Shown: positions 46,722 to 58,205, numbered from the stretch's first letter. The stretch is DNA of 64,000 bases from Colwellia polaris (GCF_002104515.1 NZ_NBOE01000016.1:1-64000); one strand, 5' to 3'. A program made the numbers and translations. Notes: generated by a model not told the origin, from the letters alone.

Positions 46722-48263
46722 ATGCAACTGAATTCCACTGAAATCGCTGAACTGATCAAAAGTCGTATTGAACAGTTTGACGTAGTTAGTGAAGCTCGTA
46801 ATGAAGGTACTATCGTTTCTGTAACTGACGGTATCATTCGTATTCACGGCCTTGCAGATGTAATGCAAGGTGAGATGATTGAACTTCCTGGCAATCGCTT
46901 TGCTATCGCGTTAAACCTTGACCGTGATTCGGTCGGTGCGGTAGTTATGGGTCCTTACGCGGATCTAGCTGAAGGCGTTAAAGTAAAATGTACTGGTCGT
47001 ATTTTAGAAGTACCAGTAGGACGTGGTCTATTAGGCCGTGTTGTAAACACTCTTGGTGAGCCAATTGACGGTAAAGGACCTATCGATAACGATGGTTTTG
47101 CTCCAGTTGAAATGATGGCACCAGGCGTAATCGATCGTAAATCTGTTGATGAGCCTGTTCAAACAGGTATTAAATCAATCGATGCAATGATTCCAATTGG
47201 TCGTGGTCAACGTGAACTTATCATCGGTGACCGTCAAATTGGTAAATCTGCTATCGCATTAGATGCAATCATCAATCAGAAAAATACCGGTATTAAGTGT
47301 GTATACGTAGCTATTGGCCAAAAAGCCTCTACTGTTGCTAACTTAGTTCGCTCACTAGAAGAGCACGGCGCGTTAGATAATACTATCGTTGTTGTTGCTG
47401 GTGCTGCTGAAGCTGCTGCACTACAGTACTTGTCAGCATATTCTGGCTGTACTATGGGCGAATACTTCCGTGACCGCGGTGAAGATGCACTAATCGTATA
47501 TGATGATTTGTCTAAGCAAGCAGTTGCTTACCGTCAAATCTCATTACTTTTACGTCGTCCGCCAGGCCGTGAAGCATACCCAGGTGACGTTTTCTATCTT
47601 CACAGTCGTTTACTTGAACGTGCTGCTCGTGTAAACGAAGCATACGTTGAACGTTTTACTAACGGTGAAGTAAAAGGTAAAACAGGTTCATTAACTGCCT
47701 TACCTATCATTGAAACGCAAGCGGGTGATGTATCTGCATTCGTACCAACTAACGTAATCTCAATTACCGATGGTCAGATTTTCTTAGAATCTAACCTATT
47801 TAACTCAGGTATTCGTCCTGCTGTTAACGCTGGTATTTCTGTATCACGTGTTGGTGGTGCTGCTCAAACGAAAATCATCAAGAAATTAGGTGGTGGTATA
47901 CGTTTAGCTTTAGCACAATATGCTGAATTAGCCGCATTTGCTCAGTTTGCATCAGATTTAGATGACGCTACTCGTGCTCAATTAGAGCATGGTCAACGTG
48001 TTACTGAATTAATGAAGCAAAAGCAATACAGCCCATTGTCAATTGCAGAAACAGCCGTATCATTATTTGCCGCAGAAAAAGGCTTTTTAAATGATATCGA
48101 AATCAATAAAGTTGTTGATTTTGAAGAAGCATTACGTTCATACGTAAACAATGAGCACGCTGAGTTGATGGCTACAATCAATGAAAAAGGCGACTATAAC
48201 AAAGATATCGAGTCTGGTTTAGCGAAAGCGATTGAAGCTTTCAAAGCTACTCAAACTTGGTAA
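46722..48263 (+). CDS. atpA: ATP synthase F1 subunit alpha
   Basis: The non-catalytic nucleotide-binding subunit, of 513 residues. The Walker A GDRQIGKS is at 169-176 and the alpha signature [14 protein letters not shown] follows near 365-378. The length is the same as in E. coli. Codons here are more biased than in neighbouring accessory genes, fitting high expression. Confidence 0.98.
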   Translation: MQLNSTEIAELIKSRIEQFDVVSEARNEGTIVSVTDGIIRIHGLADVMQGEMIELPGNRFAIALNLDRDSVGAVVMGPYADLAEGVKVKCTGRILEVPVGRGLLGRVVNTLGEPIDGKGPIDNDGFAPVEMMAPGVIDRKSVDEPVQTGIKSIDAMIPIGRGQRELIIGDRQIGKSAIALDAIINQKNTGIKCVYVAIGQKASTVANLVRSLEEHGALDNTIVVVAGAAEAAALQYLSAYSGCTMGEYFRDRGEDALIVYDDLSKQAVAYRQISLLLRRPPGREAYPGDVFYLHSRLLERAARVNEAYVERFTNGEVKGKTGSLTALPIIETQAGDVSAFVPTNVISITDGQIFLESNLFNSGIRPAVNAGISVSRVGGAAQTKIIKKLGGGIRLALAQYAELAAFAQFASDLDDATRAQLEHGQRVTELMKQKQYSPLSIAETAVSLFAAEKGFLNDIEINKVVDFEEALRSYVNNEHAELMATINEKGDYNKDIESGLAKAIEAFKATQTW

Positions 48264-48290
48264 TTTAGTTAACCTTTTCGGAGAATAGTC

Positions 48291-49151
48291 ATGGCCGGTG
48301 GTAAAGAGATAAAATCGAAGATCGGAAGTGTTAAAAATACACAGAAGATCACCAGCGCGATGGAAATGGTTGCAGCTAGCAAAATGCGTAAAGCGCAAGA
48401 TAGCATGGCTTCATCACGTCCATACGCTGAAAATATGCGAAATGTGATCGGTCACATCGCGCTTGGTAATCTAGAATATCGTCATCCATATATGGTTGAA
48501 CGTGAAGCTAAGCGTGTAGGTTATATCGTAGTCTCAACAGACCGTGGTTTGTGTGGTGGTTTAAACATTAACTTGTTTAAACAAGTACTTGCTGATGCTG
48601 GTAAACAGCAATCAGCAGGCGCTGAAGTTGAATTTGCTGTAGTGGGTTCTAAAGCTACTTCATTTTTCAACAATATGGGCGCTAAAGTAGTATCACAAAT
48701 TTCGGGTTTAGGTGACAACCCTTCACTGACTGACTTAGTTGGTAGTGTTAAGGTGATGTTAAATGCCTATGACAATGGTGAGATCGATAGATTGTTCATT
48801 GTGTATAACAAATTTGTTAACACAATGACGCAAAAACCAACAATCGATCAACTTTTACCTTTGCCTAAGTCAGATGATGACGCTATTAAGCATCGCTGGG
48901 ATTACATATACGAACCTGATGCTCAAGCAATACTTGAACATTTATTAGTTCGTTATACAGAATCTCAAGTATATCAAGGTGTGGTTGAAAACCTCGCATG
49001 TGAACAAGCCGCTCGTATGGTTGCGATGAAATCTGCAACTGATAACGCGGGTGACTTAATTGATGATTTACAATTGGTATACAACAAAGCTCGTCAAGCA
49101 AGTATTACTCAAGAGTTGGGTGAAATTTGTGCAGGTGCAGCAGCGGTATAA
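48291..49151 (+). CDS. atpG: ATP synthase F1 subunit gamma
   Basis: The central rotor shaft, 286 residues. The N-terminal helix ([20 protein letters not shown]) and C-terminal helix ([20 protein letters not shown]) form the coiled coil; the conserved [11 protein letters not shown] lies between them. The order in the operon is standard. Confidence 0.98.
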   Translation: MAGGKEIKSKIGSVKNTQKITSAMEMVAASKMRKAQDSMASSRPYAENMRNVIGHIALGNLEYRHPYMVEREAKRVGYIVVSTDRGLCGGLNINLFKQVLADAGKQQSAGAEVEFAVVGSKATSFFNNMGAKVVSQISGLGDNPSLTDLVGSVKVMLNAYDNGEIDRLFIVYNKFVNTMTQKPTIDQLLPLPKSDDDAIKHRWDYIYEPDAQAILEHLLVRYTESQVYQGVVENLACEQAARMVAMKSATDNAGDLIDDLQLVYNKARQASITQELGEICAGAAAV

Positions 49152-49184
49152 GCAAAGGTTCTTTGTTTATTTTTTAGTAAATAA

Positions 49185-50594
<1,410 letters not shown>

Positions 50595-50640
50595 TGAAGG
50601 CTGGTGATTAACATAAGTTAATCACCGATTAGGAGGTCAC

Positions 50641-51063
50641 ATGGCAATACTTTCTGTAAATCTTAATGTAGTAAGTGCTGAAGAAGAGTTATTTTCTGGT
50701 AGCATTGAATCATTACAGATCACAGGTAGCGAAGGTGAATTAGGCATTATGCCTGGTCACGCACCTTTGCTGACCTCACTAAAACCAGGTATGGCTAGAA
50801 TCGTTAAGAAAGGCGGTGACGAAGAAGTTATCTATCTTTCTGGCGGTATGCTTGAAGTTCAACCTAATAGTGTAACTGTTTTAGCTGATGTTGCTATACG
50901 TGTTGCAGACTTAGATGAGCAACAAGCATTAGAAGCTAAAGAACGAGCTGAAAAGCATATGAATGATCACGGCGATGACGTTGATTATGCAGAAGCTGCT
51001 TCTGAATTAGCTCGTGCTGTTGCACAATTACGTGTAATACAAGCTACCAGCAAAAATAGCTAA
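50641..51063 (+). CDS. atpC: ATP synthase F1 subunit epsilon
   Basis: A 140-residue subunit with a beta-sandwich ([34 protein letters not shown]) and a C-terminal helical hairpin that can inhibit ATP hydrolysis. AGGAGG lies five bases before the ATG. It is the last gene of the atp operon and is followed by a strong terminator. Confidence 0.97.
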   Translation: MAILSVNLNVVSAEEELFSGSIESLQITGSEGELGIMPGHAPLLTSLKPGMARIVKKGGDEEVIYLSGGMLEVQPNSVTVLADVAIRVADLDEQQALEAKERAEKHMNDHGDDVDYAEAASELARAVAQLRVIQATSKNS

Positions 51064-51084
51064 CACTAAGTTTTAGTGATCAAT

Positions 51085-51121
51085 AAAGCGACTTTTACTT
51101 CGGTAAACAGTCGCTTTTTTA
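51085..51121 (+). terminator. atp operon terminator
   Basis: Stem AAAGCGACT (51085-51093) / AGTCGCTTT (51109-51117) continues in TTTAC/GTAAA around a TTCG tetraloop (51099-51102), followed by T-run. The stop of atpC is 21 bases upstream. Confidence 0.92.
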
Positions 51122-51352
51122 TTGCTTATAAATTGCATATTGTAGATAAACGTTAGTAAATAATTAATATCGGGTTAACAATGAGTTATAGATATTTAAC
51201 AGCCTATGTTAATTGAATAAAAAAAAATTTATCTAGCTAATAGAACAGTTAATATTAATATGTTGATTTATATGGTCTTTATTTATATTATCTAAAGGTT
51301 TAATTTAAACAGCTTTTAATAAAACTTAATAAAAATAAAATAGGGATATATT

Positions 51353-51862
51353 GTGAATAAAACTAAAATATTAATCAGTTCTATAGCTATAGCTTTTTGT
51401 GCATCTTCTGTAAATTCATTTGCCTTTGATAAAACACCTGGTTCGGGCCCTAACCCATTTTCAGATTGTGGTATCGGCGCTGCTTTATTTAAAGATACAA
51501 AATGGGCAGCTGTTACATCAAATGTAATTTGGGATATAGGTACTACAGCTGTTACTTCTGCTACAGCAAGCCCAGAAACATGTAGTGGTGCAAATATTAT
51601 CGCGGCAAAATTCATTATTGATAATTATGATAATATTGTAGAAGAAATTGCCGAAGGTTCAGGCGATCACTTAGCATCTATGTATGGCGTTCTAGGTTGT
51701 GACAACAGCGTACAAACTGAAGTTACTGCAAGTATCCGTACTGATATGGTACAAACAATTAACCAAGCTGATTATCAAGATAAAAACTTGGTACAAAAAT
51801 CATCAGATCTTTATAACATAGTTAACAACTCTACTGTTGTTGGAAATTGTGCAGTAATTTAA
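51353..51862 (+). CDS. DUF3015 family exported protein
   Basis: A 169-residue protein of the DUF3015 family, function unknown. The signal peptide covers about 1-24 (ending NSFA). The mature part begins GSGPNPFSDCGIGAALF, a family hallmark, and has conserved cysteines in CGIG, ETCSG, GCDNS and the C-terminal GNCAV. It starts with GTG, with AGGGA eight bases upstream. The DUF4105/Lnb_N gene follows after 68 bases on the same strand; I recall this pairing from other gammaproteobacteria, so the two products may act together in the envelope. Confidence 0.83.
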   Translation: MNKTKILISSIAIAFCASSVNSFAFDKTPGSGPNPFSDCGIGAALFKDTKWAAVTSNVIWDIGTTAVTSATASPETCSGANIIAAKFIIDNYDNIVEEIAEGSGDHLASMYGVLGCDNSVQTEVTASIRTDMVQTINQADYQDKNLVQKSSDLYNIVNNSTVVGNCAVI

Positions 51863-51930
51863 TGTAATTTTTGTTTTAATAAATAGCTGCTTAAAAAGCA
51901 GCTATTTTTATTTATAGCTAAACCTTTCTT

Positions 51931-53817
51931 ATGCAATTAAAAACTATTCTGCTCTGCCTAATTATCTACTGCTGTACTTTCGAAGTTTCTGCTCAAAAAA
52001 TTAGAGTTTTATCTTATCCAACTGAATTAATTGACTCAATATCAGCTTCAGAAAAATGGCAAAAGCTGATTAAGCTTTCACCAAATTTCGATAGTGAAAA
52101 TAGTAATATTAATATACATTCACAGCGCTTTTATTTTAGTGAAATGTCAGAGCTAACAGCGAAAAAGGAGCTAATTAAAACCTTATACGCATTTCAAAAC
52201 ACCGATCATCAAAATACTACTGAAGAAAACCCGCAATGTAGATTCCCTGCTAGGTATTATTGGCTAAAAAAGCAATTCGATCTATCTAATGTAAAAGAGG
52301 TTGAATGCCATGACTTTTTGGCATGGTCAAAATTATCGTCAACACAGTCATTAAGTTTAATTTTCGCGACAGGTTACTTAGGAAACCCAGCTTCATACTA
52401 TGGTCATACATTATTAAAGCTAAACAGCGACCAGAATAAAAAACTTAACTTATTAGAAACAAGTGTAAATTTTGGCGCTAAAGTTCCTAAAAATGAAGAT
52501 CCGATAAGCTATATGCTTAAAGGCGTTGTTGGTGGATACGATGGAAGCTTTTCGCATTCAAGTTACTATTATCACACGCAAAACTATCTTGAAAATGAAT
52601 TACGTGATCTTTGGGAGTATCAATTAAACTTATCTCAAGATGATTATTACTTTCTAGTTGCTCATATATGGGAGTTGATAGAACAAGATTATATATATTA
52701 CTTTTTTGATGAAAACTGTGTCTACAGAATGTATGAACTATTTAGTTTATTTGACGATATAGATTTGCCACCAATCAAAGCACCATGGGTGATTCCACAA
52801 GAAGTTGTTAGCGCTATTAACTCAGCAACATACAAAGGTGTGCCGTTAGTTTCTAAAGTTAAATATATTCCATCAAGGCAATCGAGTTTTTATAATAAAT
52901 ATTGGCAATTAAATACCAATGAAAAATTATTAATTGCCAAAATAGTTGAGAACCCTGAGCAAATAAATTTACTAAACGCAGAAGCAATAGTATTTCAAGC
53001 AAAGCTTAAAATTTTGAGTACTTTGCTAGATTATTATCAATATTTAATTTCTGTAGATAAAGACAATGTAAAGCTGAATAAGCAATCGTATACGCGGGTG
53101 TTAACTTATAGATATAACCTAGCACCAGGAAAGGTGAAGTTTAAGGATAAACTAGCGATATCACCCCATTTAGCAAGGCCATCAAGTTACTTACAGTTAG
53201 GGTTTATGCATAATGAAAAGCTAGGTAATGGTGTCGCTATAAAATTTAGACCTGCATATTATGATCAGTTAGATGCTGAAAGTGGTCATATTAGAAATGG
53301 TGCTCTTAAAATGGGTGAGTTAGATCTTGAATATATAAATAATAAACTTGCCATTAGAGGTTTATCTATATTTGAAGTTATTAGTGTATCAAATCAAGCA
53401 ACAGGTTTACCTCATGATGGTTACGACGCTTGGAGGCTGTATTTAGGTCTTCAAAAACAAGACAACAAGTGTACAAACTGTGCCGATTTTACTTTCAAAG
53501 CTAACAAAGGCTTATCCATCCCTATTCTTGAAAATACCACAGTCGGTGGTTATATAGGCGGTGCTTTTGTCGAAAATTATTTAGATAGAGGTCGAGTGTA
53601 TATATCTAGTAATTTAACGCTAAACCAATCAATTAATAACGATTGGAATTTTTTGGTAGATCTTGAAGCAAGAAAGTATTTAGAAAACGAACAAGTAACT
53701 AAATACAAGGTTAAAGCTGAAACGCGTTATAGAGTTAACTTTAACCATGAATATATAGATTTTAGGCTGATATTAAGTAACGACGAAACTGTGTTGAGCC
53801 TTGGCTATTATTGGTAA
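51931..53817 (+). CDS. Lnb_N (DUF4105) domain envelope protein with predicted C-terminal beta-barrel
   Basis: A 628-residue exported protein (signal peptide about 1-21, ending VSA). The DUF4105/Lnb N-terminal domain spans about 130-290: GYLGNPASYYGHTLLK with H159, GGYDGSFS (201-208), and DENCVYRMYEL with C263. The His-before-Cys order resembles circularly permuted papain-like enzymes. From about 390 on, alternating hydrophobic strands and a final aromatic residue (LSLGYYW) suggest an outer-membrane barrel. Lnb in Bacteroides is a lipoprotein N-acyltransferase; whether this protein acylates anything is unknown. A DUF3015 gene precedes it. Confidence 0.78.
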   Translation: MQLKTILLCLIIYCCTFEVSAQKIRVLSYPTELIDSISASEKWQKLIKLSPNFDSENSNINIHSQRFYFSEMSELTAKKELIKTLYAFQNTDHQNTTEENPQCRFPARYYWLKKQFDLSNVKEVECHDFLAWSKLSSTQSLSLIFATGYLGNPASYYGHTLLKLNSDQNKKLNLLETSVNFGAKVPKNEDPISYMLKGVVGGYDGSFSHSSYYYHTQNYLENELRDLWEYQLNLSQDDYYFLVAHIWELIEQDYIYYFFDENCVYRMYELFSLFDDIDLPPIKAPWVIPQEVVSAINSATYKGVPLVSKVKYIPSRQSSFYNKYWQLNTNEKLLIAKIVENPEQINLLNAEAIVFQAKLKILSTLLDYYQYLISVDKDNVKLNKQSYTRVLTYRYNLAPGKVKFKDKLAISPHLARPSSYLQLGFMHNEKLGNGVAIKFRPAYYDQLDAESGHIRNGALKMGELDLEYINNKLAIRGLSIFEVISVSNQATGLPHDGYDAWRLYLGLQKQDNKCTNCADFTFKANKGLSIPILENTTVGGYIGGAFVENYLDRGRVYISSNLTLNQSINNDWNFLVDLEARKYLENEQVTKYKVKAETRYRVNFNHEYIDFRLILSNDETVLSLGYYW

Positions 53818-53849
53818 ATATAGCTATTAAATATATTATTAAAACAATA

Positions 53850-53884
53850 AAAAAGCCGATATCAATAAGATATCGGTTTTTTGT
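53850..53884. terminator. Bidirectional terminator between the Lnb_N gene and the S9 peptidase
   Basis: A perfect 8-bp stem (CCGATATC 53856-53863 / GATATCGG 53869-53876) with an AATAA loop is flanked by A-run and T-run, between two convergent genes. Confidence 0.87.
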
Positions 53885-53907
53885 AAAATAGACTTATAAC
53901 ACGCTAG

Positions 53908-56193
53908 TTACTTACTAAAAGTAAACTCTTTTGGTGGTGTTAAAGCCATTAAGTGTTGTACAAAATAGTCCCAACGTTTTCGCATCATGTAATGCTCTCT
54001 AGCAAAGCCATGGCCGCGATTAGGTAGCATAAGCATATCAAAGTCTTTATTTGCTGCTATTAACGCTTCTGCGACCACTAAAGTGTTATATGGTGGTACA
54101 TTTGTGTCTGTTGTGCCATGCGCTAGCAGTAACTTACCTTTTAGGTTTTCTACGATCAATTGGTTAGCTTGGCTGTCATAGTTAGTTGTATCATCTTCAT
54201 TTTTAACTAATAAACCATGATATTTTTCGCCCCATTCATCGGCATAGTTTCTATTGTCATGATTTCCCGCTTGAGAAACAGCAACAGAATAAAAATCAGG
54301 GTAAGTTAATAAAGCGCGAGTCGAAGCAAAACCACCACCTGAATGCCCCCATATTCCTACACGATTAATATCAATCCAGCTATTTTTTGCTGCTAGTTGT
54401 TTAATCGCGGCAACTTGATCTGGAATCCCACTGTCACCCATATTTTCATAGTAAAATTCATGAAAGTTTTTTGAACGACCCGGCGTACCTAAAGCGTCAA
54501 TTTCTATAACGATAAAACCAAGTTCAGCGATGGCTTGATTATCGCCTCTGGCTGATCTGAAGTGGCGACCACGAATACTGCCTACTTGAGGGCCAGGATA
54601 TAAATAATTTACCACGGGGTATGACTTATTGGCGTCAAAATCACTAGGCTTATACATTAAACCGTAAATGTTATGTTCGTTATTGCGATCTTTTACTATA
54701 AATGGACTTGGAGCCTCCCAACCTGTAGCGGTTAGATCATCAATATTCATTTGCTCAACAATAAAACCTGACTTATTAATAGTACTGCGAATAAAACTGA
54801 TTTCTGGTTGGGTTGGCGTAGATACACGATCTAAAAAGTAATCTGCACTTTTACTTAACGTAATGCGGTGATGCTTTTTCTCAGGCGTTAGTAAGGTTAA
54901 ATCTGAACCATCTTTATTGATACTGTAAAGATAATGAAAATAAGGATCTCCACCCTCTTTACCTGCTCCAGTAAAAATTAATTTCCCCGTTTCTTGATTA
55001 ACATTCAGTAAAGCTAAAACGGTCCAGTCGCCTTTAGTTATTTGATTTTTAATCTTGCCTGTTTTAGCATCAACTAAATATAAATGTCCCCAGTTTGAAC
55101 GTTGCGAAAACCAAATAAACTCATGGCTTTTATCAAGATATTTCCAGCTAATATCACTCACACCCGATTCGAAAAAGCTCTCAGCTGTTTCAGTGAAAAC
55201 GGTTCGAACTTTACCTGAGGTGGCATCGGCTATTTTTAGTGTTGCTTTTTTGTGATCACGAGATGATGAAACAAAGGCAAAATGACGGCTATCGCTCGAC
55301 CAATCAATATCTAACAAACTACCATCGCTACCAGCAACATGATCCGTTATGGTTGACCTATGGTCGTCTGCAGGCATGTCGAGAACAACAACACTTGCTT
55401 TCTCGATATCAATCACTACACGGTGGATTTTAAAAATGTTTTCATCACCAGGTAATGGGTACTTCCAAACATCAATTTTAGGGTGCCCTACCGCAGTAGA
55501 CACTATACCCATTTCACCAACATTGCGGCCATCATGTTTAAAGGTAGTGAGTTTTTTTGAATCAGGGGACCATTTTACTACCGGTTTTTTACCGCGAATC
55601 CAACCCGCATTATTAGTTGCATAAGCAAAGTTTTCTATACCGTCTGTGGTTAATTGCTTTTCGCTATTATCGTTAAGGTTTCTAAGCCACAAATTATGTT
55701 CACGAATAAACACCGCTTGTTCACCATTAGGTGCAACGAGTTCGTTACTTTTAAAGGCACTTTCATTTACTTGGCAGGTATAGTTCTGAATATTACATTG
55801 GTAAAAGTTGCTATCTACTTTTAACGAAATAAGCCCATCAGATATAAAATCGATTCGACTGAAAGGTAAGTCTGTTTGGCTAACTTCTTGTTCGGTAACT
55901 CTTGCTAATGCTTTGGCAAGCTTTTGATGATTAAAAGCTAATTTCTTGGCTTTTGTTTTAGTATCAACAATAAAGAATTGTTTGCCATTTTTGGTATGGC
56001 TTTGATAAACAAGTTTATCGTCTTTAGTCCAATTGGGTTTTTCAACTGTGCCGTAAACTAATGCTTCAGTATGTTGAGCTAATTGGCGTTCTGCTTGTTG
56101 ATATTTTTCTATGTCGAGAACTTCGGCGTTAACATTAAAACCTAAGCACGCTATAGCAGCTGCTGCATTTATCGTTTTTATTTTTGAAACCAT
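53908..56193 (-). CDS. S9 family prolyl dipeptidyl peptidase (DPP-IV type)
   Basis: A 761-residue exported serine peptidase that probably removes Xaa-Pro dipeptides from N-termini. The signal peptide covers about 1-23 (ending NVNA). A beta-propeller of the DPP-IV N-terminal type covers about 60-500. The alpha/beta-hydrolase domain carries the nucleophile in GIWGHSGGGFAS, Asp in HGTTDTNVPP and His in NRGHGFAREH. It is a single gene. Marine heterotrophs often carry such enzymes for protein use, which is the inferred role. Confidence 0.92.
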   Translation of the reverse strand: MVSKIKTINAAAAIACLGFNVNAEVLDIEKYQQAERQLAQHTEALVYGTVEKPNWTKDDKLVYQSHTKNGKQFFIVDTKTKAKKLAFNHQKLAKALARVTEQEVSQTDLPFSRIDFISDGLISLKVDSNFYQCNIQNYTCQVNESAFKSNELVAPNGEQAVFIREHNLWLRNLNDNSEKQLTTDGIENFAYATNNAGWIRGKKPVVKWSPDSKKLTTFKHDGRNVGEMGIVSTAVGHPKIDVWKYPLPGDENIFKIHRVVIDIEKASVVVLDMPADDHRSTITDHVAGSDGSLLDIDWSSDSRHFAFVSSSRDHKKATLKIADATSGKVRTVFTETAESFFESGVSDISWKYLDKSHEFIWFSQRSNWGHLYLVDAKTGKIKNQITKGDWTVLALLNVNQETGKLIFTGAGKEGGDPYFHYLYSINKDGSDLTLLTPEKKHHRITLSKSADYFLDRVSTPTQPEISFIRSTINKSGFIVEQMNIDDLTATGWEAPSPFIVKDRNNEHNIYGLMYKPSDFDANKSYPVVNYLYPGPQVGSIRGRHFRSARGDNQAIAELGFIVIEIDALGTPGRSKNFHEFYYENMGDSGIPDQVAAIKQLAAKNSWIDINRVGIWGHSGGGFASTRALLTYPDFYSVAVSQAGNHDNRNYADEWGEKYHGLLVKNEDDTTNYDSQANQLIVENLKGKLLLAHGTTDTNVPPYNTLVVAEALIAANKDFDMLMLPNRGHGFAREHYMMRKRWDYFVQHLMALTPPKEFTFSK

Positions 56194-56342
56194 GAATAAC
56201 CTTTTATTTAATAGCTATAAAATAGGATTTTTTTATATTCTATCACTTCTAATATATTTGCTTTGTAAATAATCGTTCAACAGAATAATCTTTACGATAA
56301 TTAGCCATCAAGCCGTTATCAATTGTTATATTTCATTCGCTT

Positions 56343-56390
56343 TAGACTAAAGTCTACCGTATTTTTCACCCATTTTAGACTTAGGTCTAA
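56343..56390. promoter_or_regulatory. Twin palindromic operator-like sites
   Basis: Two related dyads: TAGACTAAAGTCTA (56343-56356) and TTAGACTTAGGTCTAA (56375-56390). Their centres are 33 bases apart, about three helical turns, so two regulator dimers could sit on one face. They share TAGACT..A.GTCTA. A third dyad GTGTTAATAACAC is at 56416-56428. They lie in the gap between the S9 peptidase and the gene at 56479. The regulator is unknown. Confidence 0.65.
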
Positions 56391-56438
56391 TTTATAAGTC
56401 ATCGCTGATTCTCTAGTGTTAATAACACCATATATAGC

Positions 56439-56458
56439 TTCGATTAAATTTTATCGAA
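56439..56458 (+). promoter_or_regulatory. Leader inverted repeat before the gene at 56479
   Basis: TTCGAT (56439-56444) and ATCGAA (56453-56458) pair around an AT-rich loop, 20 bases before the ATG. It could be a leader hairpin or an operator. Confidence 0.4.
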
Positions 56459-56478
56459 GAGATTAATTAGAGAGTCAT

Positions 56479-56967
56479 ATGCTTAACAAGCAAGAACTAC
56501 ATGCCGAATCAACGCCATTGTCGTGGCTACAATCTAATAATGGTGAATGGCAGTATTTTGTTGATGAAAGTTTATTAAAAGCAAGCACCGTATCGGTTAG
56601 TGAACCAGATTATATTTGGATAGTTTCTCAAAATACGGTTAGTCATAAAGTATGTGGCTATCGAATTGCTAACCAGACGATGGAAAATTTTATTGAGCAG
56701 TTAGCTGGGGTTGAACAAGCCGTTGTAATTGGCGTTCCTCATGAAACTAAAGGTAATGCGCTTCATGTTTTTATTGAATTAAGCCATTTAAACATTGAAA
56801 AAGCTACGTTATCAAATGCTATCAATGCCAAACTTGCGGGCGGTATAGGTGAGTTTGCCTATGTTGATGCTATCAATTTTGTTGAAGCACTTCCTCTTGA
56901 TAAAAACAAAAAAAATCTCAGAAAAGAACTTAAATTACAAACTATTAATTTAAAGTGTGCAGCATAA
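56479..56967 (+). CDS. Free-standing AMP-binding enzyme C-terminal domain protein
   Basis: A 162-residue protein matching only the C-terminal lid domain of acetyl-CoA-synthetase-type enzymes. The hinge-to-lid part reads VCGYRI (58-63), AVVIGVPHETKGNALHVFIEL (81-101) and FVEALPLDKNKKNLRKEL (134-151). K145 aligns with the catalytic lysine of the GK motif. There is no adenylation core (no TSGTTG-type loop) before it, and upstream DNA is regulatory, so it does not look like the 3' end of a broken gene at this locus. The function is unknown. A DcaP-like porin gene follows after 133 bases. Confidence 0.72.
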   Translation: MLNKQELHAESTPLSWLQSNNGEWQYFVDESLLKASTVSVSEPDYIWIVSQNTVSHKVCGYRIANQTMENFIEQLAGVEQAVVIGVPHETKGNALHVFIELSHLNIEKATLSNAINAKLAGGIGEFAYVDAINFVEALPLDKNKKNLRKELKLQTINLKCAA

Positions 56968-57100
56968 AAAATATAAAAATAAGATAACGATTTGTTAAAT
57001 ATTCACATAATTAATACGTTATTAAAACTTAATTAATAAAAACACTGCCAGAGCTTATCTGTTGTTGCTCTATGGTTAATAACACACGGGGAAAGTAAAA

Positions 57101-58135
57101 ATGTTAAATAAGAAAAAGCTTTTATTAGCAACAGGTTTATTGGCTATGGCTGGCAGCGCAAGCGCTGGTTATGAAATTAAATTATCTGATAACGACACTG
57201 TTACCTTTGGTGGCTATATCAAATTAGATGCACGTTATGTTGACGGTGATATTAACAGTATTACTAATGACTATTGGGTTGGCGCGGGTACAGTAGGCGA
57301 TATTTCTCGCACTAGCTTTCGTGCAACCGAGTCTCGCTTTAACACTAAATATGTTCATGGTGATATAACGGGCTTTATTGAACTTGATTTTCATGGTGGT
57401 GGCGGTAACGAAATTGTATCGAATTCAGCAAGCCCAAGATTACGTCATGCATTTATTAAATATAAAAACATATTAGTGGGACAAACTTGGTCAACGTTTG
57501 TTAATACCAGTGCTTTAGCTGAAGCGGCTGATTTTGCCGGCCCACTAAATGCTGCGGCGTTTATTCGACAAGGCCAAGTTCGTTATACTCATGGAAACTT
57601 TCAAGTTGCAATAGAAAACCCTGAGTCAGATAAAGGTGATCCAAGCCAAGATAAAATGCCAGATGTTATTGCTAAATATACCTTCAAAGGTGATTGGGGT
57701 AATGTTTCTGTTGCGGGTTTAGCTCGACAATTAAACACAGTTGGTGGTAATTCTGAGTCGGCATTTGGTTATGGCATTGCAGGTAAAATTAACACCTTTG
57801 GCAAAGATGATATTCGTTTTCAATTACATGGCGGTGAAACCGGACGTTATGTTGGTGTAGTAGCGGCTCGCGATTTAGTTGGTGAAGAAGTCGAGGAAAC
57901 TACGTCTTACATGGTTGCTTATCGCCATTTCTGGAATGACGATATTCGCAGTACGGCATTTTTTGGCAAAACAACCACTGAAGTTGCCGATGCTGACAGA
58001 AGACATTGGGGCGTAAATATATTTAAGAACTATACCAAAGAGTTATCATTTGGTTTAGAGGTAGGGAATTTTGAATCTGCTGATCAAAATGCCGATTCAG
58101 ACTATGTACAGTTTTCCGCAAAATACGTACTTTAG
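57101..58135 (+). CDS. DcaP-like outer membrane porin
   Basis: A 344-residue porin of the DcaP type. The signal peptide covers about 1-22 (ending SASA). Then come FGGYIKLDARY, a run of beta strands with FIELDFHGGGGNE, LRHAFIKYKNILVGQTWSTF (the usual VGQTWS motif of the family), and a strand-rich C-terminus. DcaP porins take up small acids such as dicarboxylates, but the substrate here is not known. Upstream is the AMP-binding C-terminal domain gene; the gap holds TTAATAACAC (57076-57085), also present at 56419-56428. Confidence 0.88.
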   Translation: MLNKKKLLLATGLLAMAGSASAGYEIKLSDNDTVTFGGYIKLDARYVDGDINSITNDYWVGAGTVGDISRTSFRATESRFNTKYVHGDITGFIELDFHGGGGNEIVSNSASPRLRHAFIKYKNILVGQTWSTFVNTSALAEAADFAGPLNAAAFIRQGQVRYTHGNFQVAIENPESDKGDPSQDKMPDVIAKYTFKGDWGNVSVAGLARQLNTVGGNSESAFGYGIAGKINTFGKDDIRFQLHGGETGRYVGVVAARDLVGEEVEETTSYMVAYRHFWNDDIRSTAFFGKTTTEVADADRRHWGVNIFKNYTKELSFGLEVGNFESADQNADSDYVQFSAKYVL

Positions 58136-58180
58136 TTAACAATCTTGCGTTAGTAAACCTCCCAACCGAGGTTGTTTATG

Positions 58181-58205
58181 GGGAAGCAATAGCTTCCCTT
58201 TTTTT
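58181..58205 (+). terminator. Terminator after the porin gene
   Basis: Stem GGGAAGC (58181-58187) / GCTTCCC (58192-58198), AATA loop, then seven T. It lies 45 bases past the stop codon. Confidence 0.92.
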
